Assembly (NCBI GenBank): GCA_024508935.1
Contig: JANINW010000018.1
Coordinates: 1 to 33,183 of the forward strand
DNA from: Flavipsychrobacter sp.
GTDB lineage: Bacteria; Bacteroidota; Bacteroidia; Chitinophagales; Chitinophagaceae
Reading direction: 5' to 3'
DNA length: 33,183 nucleotides
The notes beneath the pieces are model-generated. The model worked only from the letters and a program-made list of their open reading frames with translations, made no database searches and had not been told where the DNA came from. This document shows positions 1-10,194 of the stretch, one piece after another. The number at the start of each line of letters is the position of its first letter. The first letter of the stretch is position 1. Position numbers and translations under genes: made by a program.

Positions 1-1648
1 TGCCCACATTCGAGCCATTCAGCTTCCATTGGTAAGAAGGGCTACTGCCGCCATTTGTAGGAGTAGCAGTGAAAGTGACAGAGGATCCCGAACATATTGT
101 ACTGCCGGGGTTGGCACCTACACTCACAGATGGGGTCACAGGGGCATTCACGGTTAAGGTGGCAGCAGTAGAAAATATAGTATCGCATACATCCGCGAGG
201 CTGCAGCGGTATTGGTAACCATTCATAGATGCAGCAGCTCCGGTAATCGAAAGTGTTTTAGTAGCGGAGCCACCGTAAGTGGTATTGTTAGCTATATTCG
301 ACCAGCCACTGCCTGTATTTACCTGCCAGCGATAATATTGTGCAGTATCTGCTGTTACAGTAAAGCTCGTATTAGCATTCGCACAAACGGAGCTGCTAAC
401 CGGCTGCGAACTAATAACCGGCTGACAAGAATATCGTTTCACATAGATAGAATCCAGTCCGTTAGTCGAAGAAATATGACTGCTATAGGCTGTATAACAC
501 CTATTACTGCTTTGGTCAAAAGCTACAGATAACTCGTTGGGGCGATTAAAAGATATATTGGTACCTAATGAACTCCAGGTATTATTGAAAAAACGAATAG
601 CACTAACCGTATTGGTACCCAATGGGTAGTTGTCATTAAATATTACATAAGGATTATCGCTGGTATCCAATGCCATACGAACATCAGATGAGCGATAATA
701 ACAAGTACCCACATTAGGCCAGTTTATAGAATTATAATATTTGACTTGTATGGGCTGTGAGGAATAGTATGATGTATAGCCGTCTACATAACCAACATAC
801 GGCATATTTGATTTACTTACGGCCAGGCTCAAACAACCCGGATGCCCAAATGAAACAATACCCAAGTCAACCCACGAGCCACCTGTAAATTTTTTCACTA
901 CCAGCCGTCCATCATAATAAGGGAAGCCGTTAATATAGTAAGCAGGAGCACCCACATCGTTATAAGCGATGTATGGAATATTATCACTACCGATAGCAAT
1001 TCTGCCCATGGATGCAGTACCAACCGACAAATAGGGACTGCCTACGGTTGTCCAGCTACTGCCAGTATACTTTTTTACTGTAATACTGGTAGTACCGTTG
1101 GTTGCCCAACTTGCATCTGCATATACTACATAAGGATTTCCGCCTGTATCAATGGTAATGGCAATATCTGCTAAAGTACCCAGGTAAGGTGCGGGGCTTG
1201 TAAACCCTGCTGAACCAACAACAGTCCAACTGCTGCTCACATATTTCATCACGGTCACCTTTAAAGAATCCTCATGCGGCTGAAAAGCAACATACGGTAC
1301 CCCATTCTTATCTATTGCCAGGTCAAGTGCGCGGACATATCTTTTGGTAAATGCACTTGATCCTACGGTAGTCCAACTCCCATTTACAAATTTCTTTACC
1401 GTTACCTTGTTACTATCTTTCGCGTCCACATACGCGGTATAAGGGATGCCTGATGGGTCCACCTTAATACAAATATTTCTGACAGTGCTGTCTGAAAAAC
1501 CCTGCTGCCCTTGCAGATCATTGGGTCCCACAGCCTGCCAAGCCTGGCCGAACGACTTTTCAGAAAAAACACAACCGGAAACAATGGCAAGCAAACTCCA
1601 GAGCAACTTTTTAGGATTGGGCCAGGCAGAAAATATATGTATGTTCAT
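1..1648 (-). CDS. Exported propeller/Ig-like surface protein, 3' end outside window
   Basis: The reading frame is open from an ATG at 1648 to the left edge (549 codons, no stop), with an in-frame TAA just upstream of the start. The N-terminus is a signal peptide (residues 1-36, cut near FGQA). Residues ~37-405 hold about seven repeats of ~55 residues of the form [GS]xWxxVG followed by a YVAY-like strand and VKKY, which reads as a beta-propeller. From residue ~409 come Ig-like modules with a C-A-N-A-N / C-S-G-S-S cysteine pattern, common in Bacteroidota surface proteins. A T9SS sorting domain would be expected beyond the edge, but that is inference. No enzyme motif is visible. It is divergent from the two-component pair at 1794-5368, with a 145-bp spacer that lacks a convincing promoter. 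Confidence 0.85.
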   Translation of the reverse strand, partial: MNIHIFSAWPNPKKLLWSLLAIVSGCVFSEKSFGQAWQAVGPNDLQGQQGFSDSTVRNICIKVDPSGIPYTAYVDAKDSNKVTVKKFVNGSWTTVGSSAFTKRYVRALDLAIDKNGVPYVAFQPHEDSLKVTVMKYVSSSWTVVGSAGFTSPAPYLGTLADIAITIDTGGNPYVVYADASWATNGTTSITVKKYTGSSWTTVGSPYLSVGTASMGRIAIGSDNIPYIAYNDVGAPAYYINGFPYYDGRLVVKKFTGGSWVDLGIVSFGHPGCLSLAVSKSNMPYVGYVDGYTSYYSSQPIQVKYYNSINWPNVGTCYYRSSDVRMALDTSDNPYVIFNDNYPLGTNTVSAIRFFNNTWSSLGTNISFNRPNELSVAFDQSSNRCYTAYSSHISSTNGLDSIYVKRYSCQPVISSQPVSSSVCANANTSFTVTADTAQYYRWQVNTGSGWSNIANNTTYGGSATKTLSITGAAASMNGYQYRCSLADVCDTIFSTAATLTVNAPVTPSVSVGANPGSTICSGSSVTFTATPTNGGSSPSYQWKLNGSNVG

Positions 1649-1793
1649 AGTTTATAGAATTACTATTTTTAATTAAGCAATTTTATAACATATGTTGGAG
1701 CCGGCATTACCGTTTACAGGCTGGTTCATACCGTTTGTGAAATACAGGCCAAACACATAGAATTAAACAATACTTTGACCCTAGTTTCAAGCC

Positions 1794-2546
1794 ATGATTA
1801 TCAAAGGAATTATAGTTGACGACGAAGAATTGGGCAGGACAAACCTCCATACACTAATAAACGTGTACTGTCCCAATATCAAAATAATTGCACTTGCAGA
1901 AGATATTCTTCAGGCAAAGGAGATAATTGATGCAGAAAAACCGGATGTAGTATTTCTGGACATAAATATGCCCGGGGGTAACGGCTTTGACCTGGTCAAT
2001 TCTTTTGAAATTGACGATCTCCCCATTATAATTTTTGTGACTGCCTATGACAAATATGCGATACAGGCAATAAAAACAGGTGCCTTTGATTATATACTAA
2101 AGCCTATAGATGTAAGTGAACTGGAACTTTGTGAGCAAAAACTGCTGTCAAAACTGGACAAAAAACAAGATACAGCTAACGAGATAGAAGCAAATGACGA
2201 GAAGATAAGTATCAAACATAACAAAGGTGTTAAACTGATCAGGACAAGAAATATACTTTATATAGAGGCCGAAGGAAGCTATTCAATCATCCATATCACT
2301 ACGGAAGTTGGCGAAGAAAAATTTGTAGCCAGCCGGGCACTCAGGGACTTTGAAAATATATTATCGGGAAAACACTTCTATCGTGTACACAAGTCATTCC
2401 TTGTGAATGTTATGCACGTAGAAGAGTTTTCAGTAGCCGATAGCCAGGTTATTATGAAAAACAACATTCCTATAGAAGTTTCCAGAAGAAAGGGAATCTC
2501 GTTTAAACAATTCCTAGACGACCATTATAACCGGTTCAAACAATAG
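1794..2546 (+). CDS. LytTR-family response regulator
   Basis: A 250-residue response regulator. Residues 1-~120 are a receiver domain with acidic D9/D10, phosphoacceptor D56 (in FLDINMPGG), T83 and K103 of the KP motif. Residues ~145-248 are a LytTR DNA-binding domain (IRTRNILYIEAEGSYS, then FYRVHKSFLVN). It should be phosphorylated by the kinase that begins two bases after its stop, so the two are almost certainly co-transcribed. The start ATG is the first in frame. A near-match to the Bacteroidota -7 element (ATACTTTG, 1770-1777) lies 16 bases upstream, but no properly spaced -33 element is visible. Targets are not evident from the sequence; the divergent surface-protein gene is one possibility. 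Confidence 0.95.
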   Translation: MIIKGIIVDDEELGRTNLHTLINVYCPNIKIIALAEDILQAKEIIDAEKPDVVFLDINMPGGNGFDLVNSFEIDDLPIIIFVTAYDKYAIQAIKTGAFDYILKPIDVSELELCEQKLLSKLDKKQDTANEIEANDEKISIKHNKGVKLIRTRNILYIEAEGSYSIIHITTEVGEEKFVASRALRDFENILSGKHFYRVHKSFLVNVMHVEEFSVADSQVIMKNNIPIEVSRRKGISFKQFLDDHYNRFKQ

Positions 2547-2548
2547 CA

Positions 2549-5368
2549 ATGGGCGCTAGCATAAAACTTGTCATACTATTCTTTACCTTACTGCTGGCCA
2601 GTAGAGCTAACAGCCAGACTTTTGTCTATAGACAGTTTATGGCAAATGACGGGCTTACGAACTCAACGGTATTCCGTGTATGCCAGGATAAATCAGGAGC
2701 ATTGTGGATGGCTACAAACAATGGCGTTAGCCGATTTGACGGATATGGTTTTACCAATTATTATCCTGCACAATTCGGAACGCATGTGCTCTCTATAGAT
2801 TGTGATGACCAGGATCGTATTTGGGTATCCGGAGACTCAGTTCTCAATTACATTGAGAAAGGTAAAATTCATAAATACGAGATAAAAAATGATACGCTGC
2901 CGTTTTACAACATGATTACGCGGGTGGATTTCTTGGGGCGTATCTGGCTGGTAAATATTGATCATAATGGTGGCTATGTTAAAAATGGACATTTCCATCC
3001 ATTAAAGGTCGATTTTAAAATAAACGATGTTTATACCAAAAACAATACCGTACTCTTAGCCACTGACAAAGGGCTGTATGAAGTAAATGCGGCGGGGCAA
3101 GCATTTCCCTCCGCTAAGAGCATATCCCGGGAACCCATCTACTCTATCACTGAAGATAAAAACCATCGCTATTACTTTGGTGCAAAAGGGAAAATAATAA
3201 CAGAAACGGGGGACACTGCACGCATTATTAAAACAGGACAAGACCTGCCGATCTTAAACATTGCTTTAAAGGACGAAGACAAAATATGGTTCTCCAATAC
3301 TGCTGCAGGACTATCCTGTATTATTGACGGAATAGAAATTAACTATTCTCAAAACTTAGGTCTGTCGAAAAGTTTCATAAACGACCTGCACGTCGATGAT
3401 GCCGGTAATCTCTTTATAGCCAGCTATAGCAAAGGGTTGGTTATCATCAATAACAAATACATAAAGAGGTATAACAGCATTGATGGGTTCATCACAACAA
3501 GTGTAACCTCAATACTTACATTGCCGGATGGTACTGTTTTCTTTGGGGGGTATGGCGGCCATATTGCTATGTGGCAAGGTAAAAAATTTAAACAATTGAA
3601 TCTTAGTACCCGCGCTGACGATTGTATAAACGATATGGTGCTGATAGGCAAAAAATTGTGGATAGCATCTTCTTACTACATTTCTTGTTACGATCTTACT
3701 ACCAATAAAGTCACTATGCACCTGGGCGGAGCTGTAAGTTGTGCTAAGGAAACCGACACCTCTGTATTAATGGGCAGTTACACTGAAATATACAGGTTGA
3801 GTAATACTACCGCTCAAATGTTACCCTATGATTCTAAGATAAAAAGAAGAATTAGAGATATCCTCTTTTTCGACGGCGAAACATGGGGTGCGACCAAAAT
3901 CGGCACTTTCCGTATAAATAAAAATGGCGAATTAAAGGAATTTACATTTGGAGGGAAGTTATCTAAAGAAAACCGTGCGTTGGCAAAAGACGACCAAGGC
4001 AATATATGGGTGGCTACTAACGGAGGGTTGATCAAAATAGGCCCTAGTGGGCAACAATCTATTTATACTACCAGAGATGGCTTGATAAATAATGAGTGTA
4101 CCCACCTTCTTTATAATAATGGGACGCTTTGGATCGGTACAGCGCGTGGGCTTTGCTCTTTCAAGGGTGGGAAATTCTTTCAATACCTGGATGTTATTCC
4201 CCTTGAAGAAATATCGGCACTGGAGGAGGATATACACCATAATCTATGGATAGGTACCAATGAAGGCCTTTATCAATGGGACCTGAACAATAATCCTGCA
4301 TTGGGAAAGCCAGCCCGTGTTTTTATAAATACTCCTAACCATAGTTGGGCCGATACATTTTACCTACCATACCGCGATAACGCAGTTAGTCTTAATTTTT
4401 CTTCAGTAGAATATAATGCTCCCAGCAGCATTATTTATGAGTATAAGCTTCAAAACTCAGATACTACATGGCATACAGCAGACAACAGGACTTTGCAGTT
4501 CTCATCTCTCAATTCCGGCGAATACCGATTAGACATTAGATGTCATTACCAGGGCAGCAATTTAAACTCAGAGGTATCAAGCGTATATATAGTTGTTGCC
4601 ACACCTGTATGGAAAAAATGGTGGTTTACGGCTACAATTGCATTACTTGTAGCTATAGGCATATGGATGGGGGTTCGCTATCGCATCAGGGTAATTAAAA
4701 AGAGGGAACGGCAAAGGTCGATCAATTACAGGAAACTTCTTCTATATAAACAACAGGCCGTGAATGCCCTGGTAAATCCACACTTCATTTTCAACTCTTT
4801 AAATTCAATACAGCATTTCATTAATCAGGCCGATGTTCACTCTGCTAATAAATATCTGTCTCAGTTCGGTCGCCTGATTCGTGGCACCATGGAAAATTCA
4901 ACAAACTTCTCTACTTCAGTAGCCAACGAAATTAAAATGACAGAGCTATATCTGTCGTTGGAAGAGATAAGAATGGGGAAAAAGCTAAGCTATACAATAG
5001 CTATTGATAGCAGGATAAATAAGGAGCATACTTTCATACCAACTATGCTTATTCAGCCATTTGTAGAAAATGCAATATGGCATGGCATAGCACCTAAAAA
5101 AACTGGTGGTTGTGTAGCCATAAATATACAAATTGAAACTACCTCTTTATTGAAAATTACCATTACAGACGATGGCGTAGGTATTGGAAACTCACTAAAT
5201 AAAAAAGGGAGTTCTGACAAATCAATGGGTATGGATATTATCAATCAACGACTGGATATAATAGAAAAACTAACCGGCTTGAAAATATACTGCAAAATAG
5301 AGCCTGTAGATACAAATACGGGAGAAGGTACACGGATAGAACTTTTAGTACCTGCCAATATTGTTTAG
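2549..5368 (+). CDS. Two-component propeller sensor histidine kinase (LytS/YehU type)
   Basis: 939 residues. A signal peptide (1-22) precedes about a dozen or more reg_prop blades (LWMATNNGVSRFDGY, LWIGTARGL, LWIGTNEGLYQW), spanning ~25-580, enough for two seven-bladed propellers in the periplasm. A Y_Y_Y-type Ig-like domain covers ~590-685 and one membrane helix ~690-712. The cytoplasmic part is a LytS-like kinase: H745 in NPHFIFNSLNSIQ is the phosphoacceptor, N841 in PFVENAIWHG is the N-box, and DDGVGIG near 874-881 binds ATP. There is no fused receiver or AraC domain, unlike the hybrid sensors of Bacteroides, so phosphotransfer should go to the adjacent LytTR regulator. The propeller architecture suggests sensing of an extracytoplasmic ligand, but no ligand can be inferred. 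Confidence 0.95.
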   Translation: MGASIKLVILFFTLLLASRANSQTFVYRQFMANDGLTNSTVFRVCQDKSGALWMATNNGVSRFDGYGFTNYYPAQFGTHVLSIDCDDQDRIWVSGDSVLNYIEKGKIHKYEIKNDTLPFYNMITRVDFLGRIWLVNIDHNGGYVKNGHFHPLKVDFKINDVYTKNNTVLLATDKGLYEVNAAGQAFPSAKSISREPIYSITEDKNHRYYFGAKGKIITETGDTARIIKTGQDLPILNIALKDEDKIWFSNTAAGLSCIIDGIEINYSQNLGLSKSFINDLHVDDAGNLFIASYSKGLVIINNKYIKRYNSIDGFITTSVTSILTLPDGTVFFGGYGGHIAMWQGKKFKQLNLSTRADDCINDMVLIGKKLWIASSYYISCYDLTTNKVTMHLGGAVSCAKETDTSVLMGSYTEIYRLSNTTAQMLPYDSKIKRRIRDILFFDGETWGATKIGTFRINKNGELKEFTFGGKLSKENRALAKDDQGNIWVATNGGLIKIGPSGQQSIYTTRDGLINNECTHLLYNNGTLWIGTARGLCSFKGGKFFQYLDVIPLEEISALEEDIHHNLWIGTNEGLYQWDLNNNPALGKPARVFINTPNHSWADTFYLPYRDNAVSLNFSSVEYNAPSSIIYEYKLQNSDTTWHTADNRTLQFSSLNSGEYRLDIRCHYQGSNLNSEVSSVYIVVATPVWKKWWFTATIALLVAIGIWMGVRYRIRVIKKRERQRSINYRKLLLYKQQAVNALVNPHFIFNSLNSIQHFINQADVHSANKYLSQFGRLIRGTMENSTNFSTSVANEIKMTELYLSLEEIRMGKKLSYTIAIDSRINKEHTFIPTMLIQPFVENAIWHGIAPKKTGGCVAINIQIETTSLLKITITDDGVGIGNSLNKKGSSDKSMGMDIINQRLDIIEKLTGLKIYCKIEPVDTNTGEGTRIELLVPANIV

Positions 5369-5461
5369 GTGTATTTTGAAATATGAAAATATATTTGCTT
5401 CTCATTACGATATCCTGTTAGATGGTATTTTGTGCACACATGCGCTAATCCGTCACTTTAT

Positions 5462-8400
5462 CTATTTAAAATTCCTACCTGCAGGAAATATTTCCCCTTG
5501 TACTGTTTTGCGCACCTCTACTCTTTTATCTTTTGAATTAAAATCACTTCCATCTTCATCTGCACGCGACAATGTAAGTACATCTACCTGCTCATTTTCA
5601 ATTGCAGTGAGGTCGCTCAACAGACCCGACATGTTATGACAACGGCTAACAATAATATGCGTTACTTCGCCTTCTTTTTGCAGCCTCCCTTCTACCATCA
5701 GCAGCTTAGACTGAAGTATTTCTTTCCTGTACTTATCAAACAATTTTTGAAAAACAACCAGGTTTGCAAAGCTTGTCTCATCTTCAATAGTGATAAAGCA
5801 AATACCACTCGCAGTACCCGGTCTTTGTCTTACCAATACCAAACCAGCCACCTTCACTATTGAACCATCTTTAAAATCACTCAGCGCTACTGTGGAAACA
5901 ATATTAAGTGCAGCTAATTTATCTCTTACAAAGCTTACAGGGTGTGCTTTCAATGATAATGAAGTACTGCCATAATCCTGCACCACATGTTCAGAAAGAG
6001 TCATTTCGGGTAAAGCAGTACCACTTTCAAACGCTGTTTCAGAAAGGTGGCCGGTATATATTCCTGTCGGACGGTCATGCACTGCGGCAACTTCCCATAA
6101 TGCCTGCCGTCTGTCAAGTCCAATAGACCTGAAGGCATCCGCATCTGCCAATCTTTCTAACGCTGCCAATGGCACACCTGCATCCAGCAATGAAGGAATG
6201 CTTTCAAATGGTTTTGAACGGGCAGCAACCAGCAGCTTCATATCTTCTTCACGCAGTCCTTTTACCTGCCGGAAACCAAGGCGTATAGGACAAAACCTAT
6301 CTTTTTTCTCTTCTAAAAGATTATCCCAGTCAGAATAATTTATATCTACAGACAACACCTCAACCCCATGCTTTTGTGCATCTATCACTATTTGCGCAGG
6401 TTGATAAAACCCCATGGGCATGCTATTTAGCAAAGCAGTGGCAAACACATCGGGGTAATAACATTTTATCCATGATGAAACATATACCAGTAGTGCAAAA
6501 CTGGCTGCATGACTTTCCGGGAAACCATAACTGCCAAATCCCTCCAGTTGTCGGAATACACGTTTAGCAAATTCCTCCTTGTAACCCCTGCTTACCATAC
6601 CTTCAATGAGTTTCTTCTCATATTGGCTTACTAGTCCTTTTGCTTTAAACGTTGCCATACTGCGACGCAAACCATCTGCCTCGGCAGGTGTAAACCCAGC
6701 CGCCACAATGGCTATCTCCATAGCCTGTTCCTGGAACAAAGGAACACCCATCGTTCGTTTTAGTATTTCTCTCAATTCATCGGATGGGTATTCTGGATCT
6801 TCTAACCCATTGCGGCGCCTTAAATATGGGTGTACCATATCTCCTTGTATAGGCCCCGGCCTTACAATAGCCACTTCAATCACCAGGTCATAAAATGTTT
6901 TAGGTCTTAGCCTCGGCAGCATAGACATTTGAGCCCGGCTCTCTATCTGGAAAACACCCAGCGTATCAGCATGGCTTATCATTTCATAAACTCCGGTATC
7001 ATCCTGTGGAATATTAGCGAGTGTCAAATCCAGCCCGTAATGCTTTCTAGCCAAATCAAAAGCCTTACGAATACAGGTAAGCATACCAAGTGCCAGCACA
7101 TCGACTTTCAGAAATCCCAATGCCTCAATATCATCTTTGTTCCATTCTATATTTATGCGCTTTTCCATACGCGCATTTAGTATGGGACACAGATCTGTTA
7201 TTTTCCCTTGTGTGATCACAAATCCCCCGGTATGCTGCCCAAGCTGCCGAGGGAAGCCAATATACTGGCTGGTAAGGTCTAATACTTTTATAAGATGAGC
7301 ATCATTGGCATCAAATCCTTCCGATGAAACGTGTTTACCATTAAACCAATCATCTGTAAACTCCCATCCTGAATTGGAAAGGCGATTAATAGCGTCAACA
7401 GACAGGCCCATAGCCTTGCCTACGTCACGCACTGCTCCTCTAAAATGTACCTGTGTTACGGTAGCCACTATAGCAGCTCTGTCACGCCCATATTTATCAT
7501 AGATGTATTGAATAACTTCTTCACGACGTTCGTGCTCAAAGTCTACATCAATATCCGGTGGCTCATCACGTGCATCAGACATAAATCGTGCAAATAACAA
7601 TTTGAATTTTGAAGGATCAACAGAAGTAACACCAAGACAATAGCACACAACAGAATTGGCTGCGGAGCCACGGCCCTGGCAGAGTATACCTTTTTCTTTT
7701 GCAAATCGCACCAAATCATAAACGGTCAGGAAATAGGCTGCATAATTCTTACGCTCTATAAAATCCAGCTCGTACTGAATAGTCTCAGCTATGTGCTGCG
7801 GGATATTTTCACTAAATTTTCCCTTCGCTCCCTGCCATGTGAGGTATACCAATTCTTCCTGTGGTGTTCTGCCCTCACTGGTTATCTCTTCAGGATATAC
7901 ATAGGTCAGGCTATCTAATGAAAACCTGCATGCTTCGGCTATTTCCTGTGTTCGTTGAATGGCATCGGGATACTGTGCAAACAGGCGTTGCATTTCTTTA
8001 CCGGCTTTCAAATATCGCTCCGCATTTTGGTACAGGCGAAAGCCCGCACTATGAATGGTACACTTTTCACGGATGCAAGTCAATATATCCTGCAATTCCC
8101 TGCGTTGCAGGTTATGATAATGCACATCATTGGTAGCTACTAATGGTATATCAAACTGTTGAGATAATTGAGCAAGTCGAAACAATCTCTTGGCATCATT
8201 AGCATGGTAAGAACGGATAGCTGCAAGGTAAATATCCGTACCCAATACTGCCCGGTATTCATTTAGCGATGCTTTAAAGCCGGCATCAAAGTCAAAAGCA
8301 GCATTAAGGCCCGGCGGAGGTACTGCAATAAACTTCATCCCCTTTGCATATTTGTACACGTCTGCTTTATATAAATGACATTGTCCTTTCTCTGCACGTA

Positions 8401-8689
8401 GATTGCCTTCCGAAAGCAATGCAGAAAGGCGGGCATAGGCTTCTTTATCTGTAGGATAGGCCAAGAGACTGGGACCATCCAGCAGGTCAAGACAGCACGC
8501 AGTTATGATTCGTATACCTCGCTTTTTAGCGGCTGCATGCGCACGTACAATACCTGCTAATGTATTATGGTCGGCGATGGCAATAGCGCTATAACCAAGC
8601 AAAGCTGCTTGCTCCACTAACTCTTCGGGATGAGAGCCCCCGCGCAGGAAACTAAAATTGGTGGTTACTTGTAATTCTGTATACATCAT
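5462..8689 (-). CDS. dnaE2: Error-prone DNA polymerase III alpha subunit DnaE2 (ImuC)
   Basis: 1075 residues, the usual DnaE2 length. The N-terminal PHP domain begins with NFSFLRGGSHPEELVEQA and contains IADHN. The polymerase core has QGRGSAANSVVCYCLG, catalytic D381 and D383 in PDIDVDFEH, and a third aspartate at D530 (KVDVLALGML). The C-terminus carries an OB-fold (VKVAGLVLVRQRPGTASGICF, ~945-1030). In the ImuABC mutasome this is the catalytically active translesion polymerase responsible for damage-induced mutagenesis. It is the last gene of imuA-imuB-dnaE2, six bases after imuB. Two adjacent ATG codons (8689, 8686) are possible starts. It converges on the sensor kinase gene across 93 bp with no clear hairpin. 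Confidence 0.96.
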   Translation of the reverse strand: MMYTELQVTTNFSFLRGGSHPEELVEQAALLGYSAIAIADHNTLAGIVRAHAAAKKRGIRIITACCLDLLDGPSLLAYPTDKEAYARLSALLSEGNLRAEKGQCHLYKADVYKYAKGMKFIAVPPPGLNAAFDFDAGFKASLNEYRAVLGTDIYLAAIRSYHANDAKRLFRLAQLSQQFDIPLVATNDVHYHNLQRRELQDILTCIREKCTIHSAGFRLYQNAERYLKAGKEMQRLFAQYPDAIQRTQEIAEACRFSLDSLTYVYPEEITSEGRTPQEELVYLTWQGAKGKFSENIPQHIAETIQYELDFIERKNYAAYFLTVYDLVRFAKEKGILCQGRGSAANSVVCYCLGVTSVDPSKFKLLFARFMSDARDEPPDIDVDFEHERREEVIQYIYDKYGRDRAAIVATVTQVHFRGAVRDVGKAMGLSVDAINRLSNSGWEFTDDWFNGKHVSSEGFDANDAHLIKVLDLTSQYIGFPRQLGQHTGGFVITQGKITDLCPILNARMEKRINIEWNKDDIEALGFLKVDVLALGMLTCIRKAFDLARKHYGLDLTLANIPQDDTGVYEMISHADTLGVFQIESRAQMSMLPRLRPKTFYDLVIEVAIVRPGPIQGDMVHPYLRRRNGLEDPEYPSDELREILKRTMGVPLFQEQAMEIAIVAAGFTPAEADGLRRSMATFKAKGLVSQYEKKLIEGMVSRGYKEEFAKRVFRQLEGFGSYGFPESHAASFALLVYVSSWIKCYYPDVFATALLNSMPMGFYQPAQIVIDAQKHGVEVLSVDINYSDWDNLLEEKKDRFCPIRLGFRQVKGLREEDMKLLVAARSKPFESIPSLLDAGVPLAALERLADADAFRSIGLDRRQALWEVAAVHDRPTGIYTGHLSETAFESGTALPEMTLSEHVVQDYGSTSLSLKAHPVSFVRDKLAALNIVSTVALSDFKDGSIVKVAGLVLVRQRPGTASGICFITIEDETSFANLVVFQKLFDKYRKEILQSKLLMVEGRLQKEGEVTHIIVSRCHNMSGLLSDLTAIENEQVDVLTLSRADEDGSDFNSKDKRVEVRKTVQGEIFPAGRNFK

Positions 8690-8695
8690 ATCCGT

Positions 8696-10192
8696 TTAAG
8701 CAAAAAATCCGTGCATAAACCATTTCGGCTCTCTGCTGTTATAATGGCCTGATCTGAATAACCAGTATCGGTTACCTTTATCATCTTCCACACAGTAATA
8801 ATCCCGGTATAATCCTTCTTCTATCCACCACTCCTGTTCTATACGCTCCGGACCATCTGCTTTACTTACATGGTGCAGTTTCCCTTTGTATATAAACAGC
8901 ATAGGCGGATAATCCGGAATGGGTACAGATACTTCAATAGGTTCGGGCTTATATAAAATATGAATAGGACGGGGGATGTCTGTTCTCCAATCGGCAGCAG
9001 GCTTGTCCTGGATAGATGCTGCTATAGTAACGGAGCGTTCAGGCCAGTAATGCTCTGCCGGCAAATAACGGCGTATCGTATCTGCCCCAACCTTGCCGGT
9101 TATCTTGTCCAATAATTCTGAAACAATCACATCATCATGTGCTGATTCATTCCATAATGCATCTTGTGTTATGGGAATATCTTCAATTTTTGTGGCTTCC
9201 AGTATAAATAATTCAAAGCCAAGACCAGGTTCTAATATTGGGATTTTCAGTTCAAACAGTTTAAATAAATGGGCTGCGTTACTCGATGGCCTGGTGGTTC
9301 CTACTTGTATCTGTTGAATATTGCCATCTATACGATAACCTTTAAATACACAAGTTCTCAGCCCAATACCTTCTTCAGTAAAACGAGTACAAAGCTTATC
9401 CAGCATTTTTTTTAACGCTATCTCAATTCCTGTTGCAGTACAGATAGGCTCCAAAACAGGTAGCCTTTCCTGGTATGGTATTATTGGGCATACAGGCTCT
9501 AATACCTCTATTTCTTGCCCCAATGCCTGGTCCAGCCTGCTCAATAACTGCTGTCCGAAGCGCCTGCGCAAAGCAGACCGGGGCATGTTCATAAAACACT
9601 GCACCTGGTATAAGCCCAGTTTTTCAAGTCGTGCTATAATAGCTGCATCCAGGCGTAAAGCATGTGGAGGCAATGGCATCAATGCTGTTGCCTGCGTGCC
9701 GGGTGTAATAATAGCTGTAATTTTCCCATAGCGGGCAATACCCCATGCAGCGCCTATGGTATCAGCTATTGCTGCCCGCACATCATACCCATACGCTCTT
9801 AGCCTGTTGAGTATATCCTTCAGATAGGCATGCTCTCCGCCCCACAGGTGCGCGCAACCACTGATATCAAGCATTAGGCCATCCGGCATATCTACAGCTG
9901 CTACTGGCGTATACCGGATGCACCATTCCGCAAGCGCTTGCAATAGCTTTCTTTCCAGCCCGGGTATATGATCAAACACCTGCAGTGCAGGAAATATGGT
10001 GCGGCAATCAGCTACAACCATATTTGCATAAATACCTTTTGCCTGTGCGGCACTGCTTACAGCCTTAACTATCATTCGGCCACGTTCCGGCGCAGCCAAC
10101 AAAAAAGCAGTATCCTTTAATTCCGGATGCTTGCGCACCCACCAGTCTGTAGTTAAATGACGAAACCATATAGCCAGAAACCGCCTGTGCAT
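8696..10192 (-). CDS. imuB: ImuB, inactive Y-family polymerase-like mutasome protein
   Basis: 498 residues. The N-terminus resembles Y-family polymerases, but the first metal-binding aspartate motif is replaced (FLAIWFRHLTTDWW), as expected for ImuB, which is a non-catalytic adaptor. The region VDMPDGLMLDISGCAHLWGG (~99-118) is the characteristic ImuB version of the Y-family palm. Helix-hairpin-like segments follow (ARLEKLGLYQV, then RRRFGQQLL), and the C-terminus has the family motif GPERIEQEWW near 445-455. In characterised systems ImuB bridges DnaE2, ImuA and the sliding clamp; I did not find an unambiguous clamp-binding peptide. The start ATG at 10192 lies two bases after the imuA stop, indicating translational coupling. 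Confidence 0.94.
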   Translation of the reverse strand: MHRRFLAIWFRHLTTDWWVRKHPELKDTAFLLAAPERGRMIVKAVSSAAQAKGIYANMVVADCRTIFPALQVFDHIPGLERKLLQALAEWCIRYTPVAAVDMPDGLMLDISGCAHLWGGEHAYLKDILNRLRAYGYDVRAAIADTIGAAWGIARYGKITAIITPGTQATALMPLPPHALRLDAAIIARLEKLGLYQVQCFMNMPRSALRRRFGQQLLSRLDQALGQEIEVLEPVCPIIPYQERLPVLEPICTATGIEIALKKMLDKLCTRFTEEGIGLRTCVFKGYRIDGNIQQIQVGTTRPSSNAAHLFKLFELKIPILEPGLGFELFILEATKIEDIPITQDALWNESAHDDVIVSELLDKITGKVGADTIRRYLPAEHYWPERSVTIAASIQDKPAADWRTDIPRPIHILYKPEPIEVSVPIPDYPPMLFIYKGKLHHVSKADGPERIEQEWWIEEGLYRDYYCVEDDKGNRYWLFRSGHYNSREPKWFMHGFFA

Positions 10193-10194
10193 AA

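Noticed and set aside
212-532. 106-codon plus-strand open frame near the left edge
   Set aside because: Antisense to the Ig-like region of the partial surface protein, whose minus-strand frame is open throughout with recognisable repeats.
1734-1777. Possible TTTG and ATACTTTG promoter pair upstream of the LytTR regulator
   Set aside because: The spacing of 32 bases is too long for a -33/-7 pair and the -7 has one mismatch, so it is not listed as a promoter.
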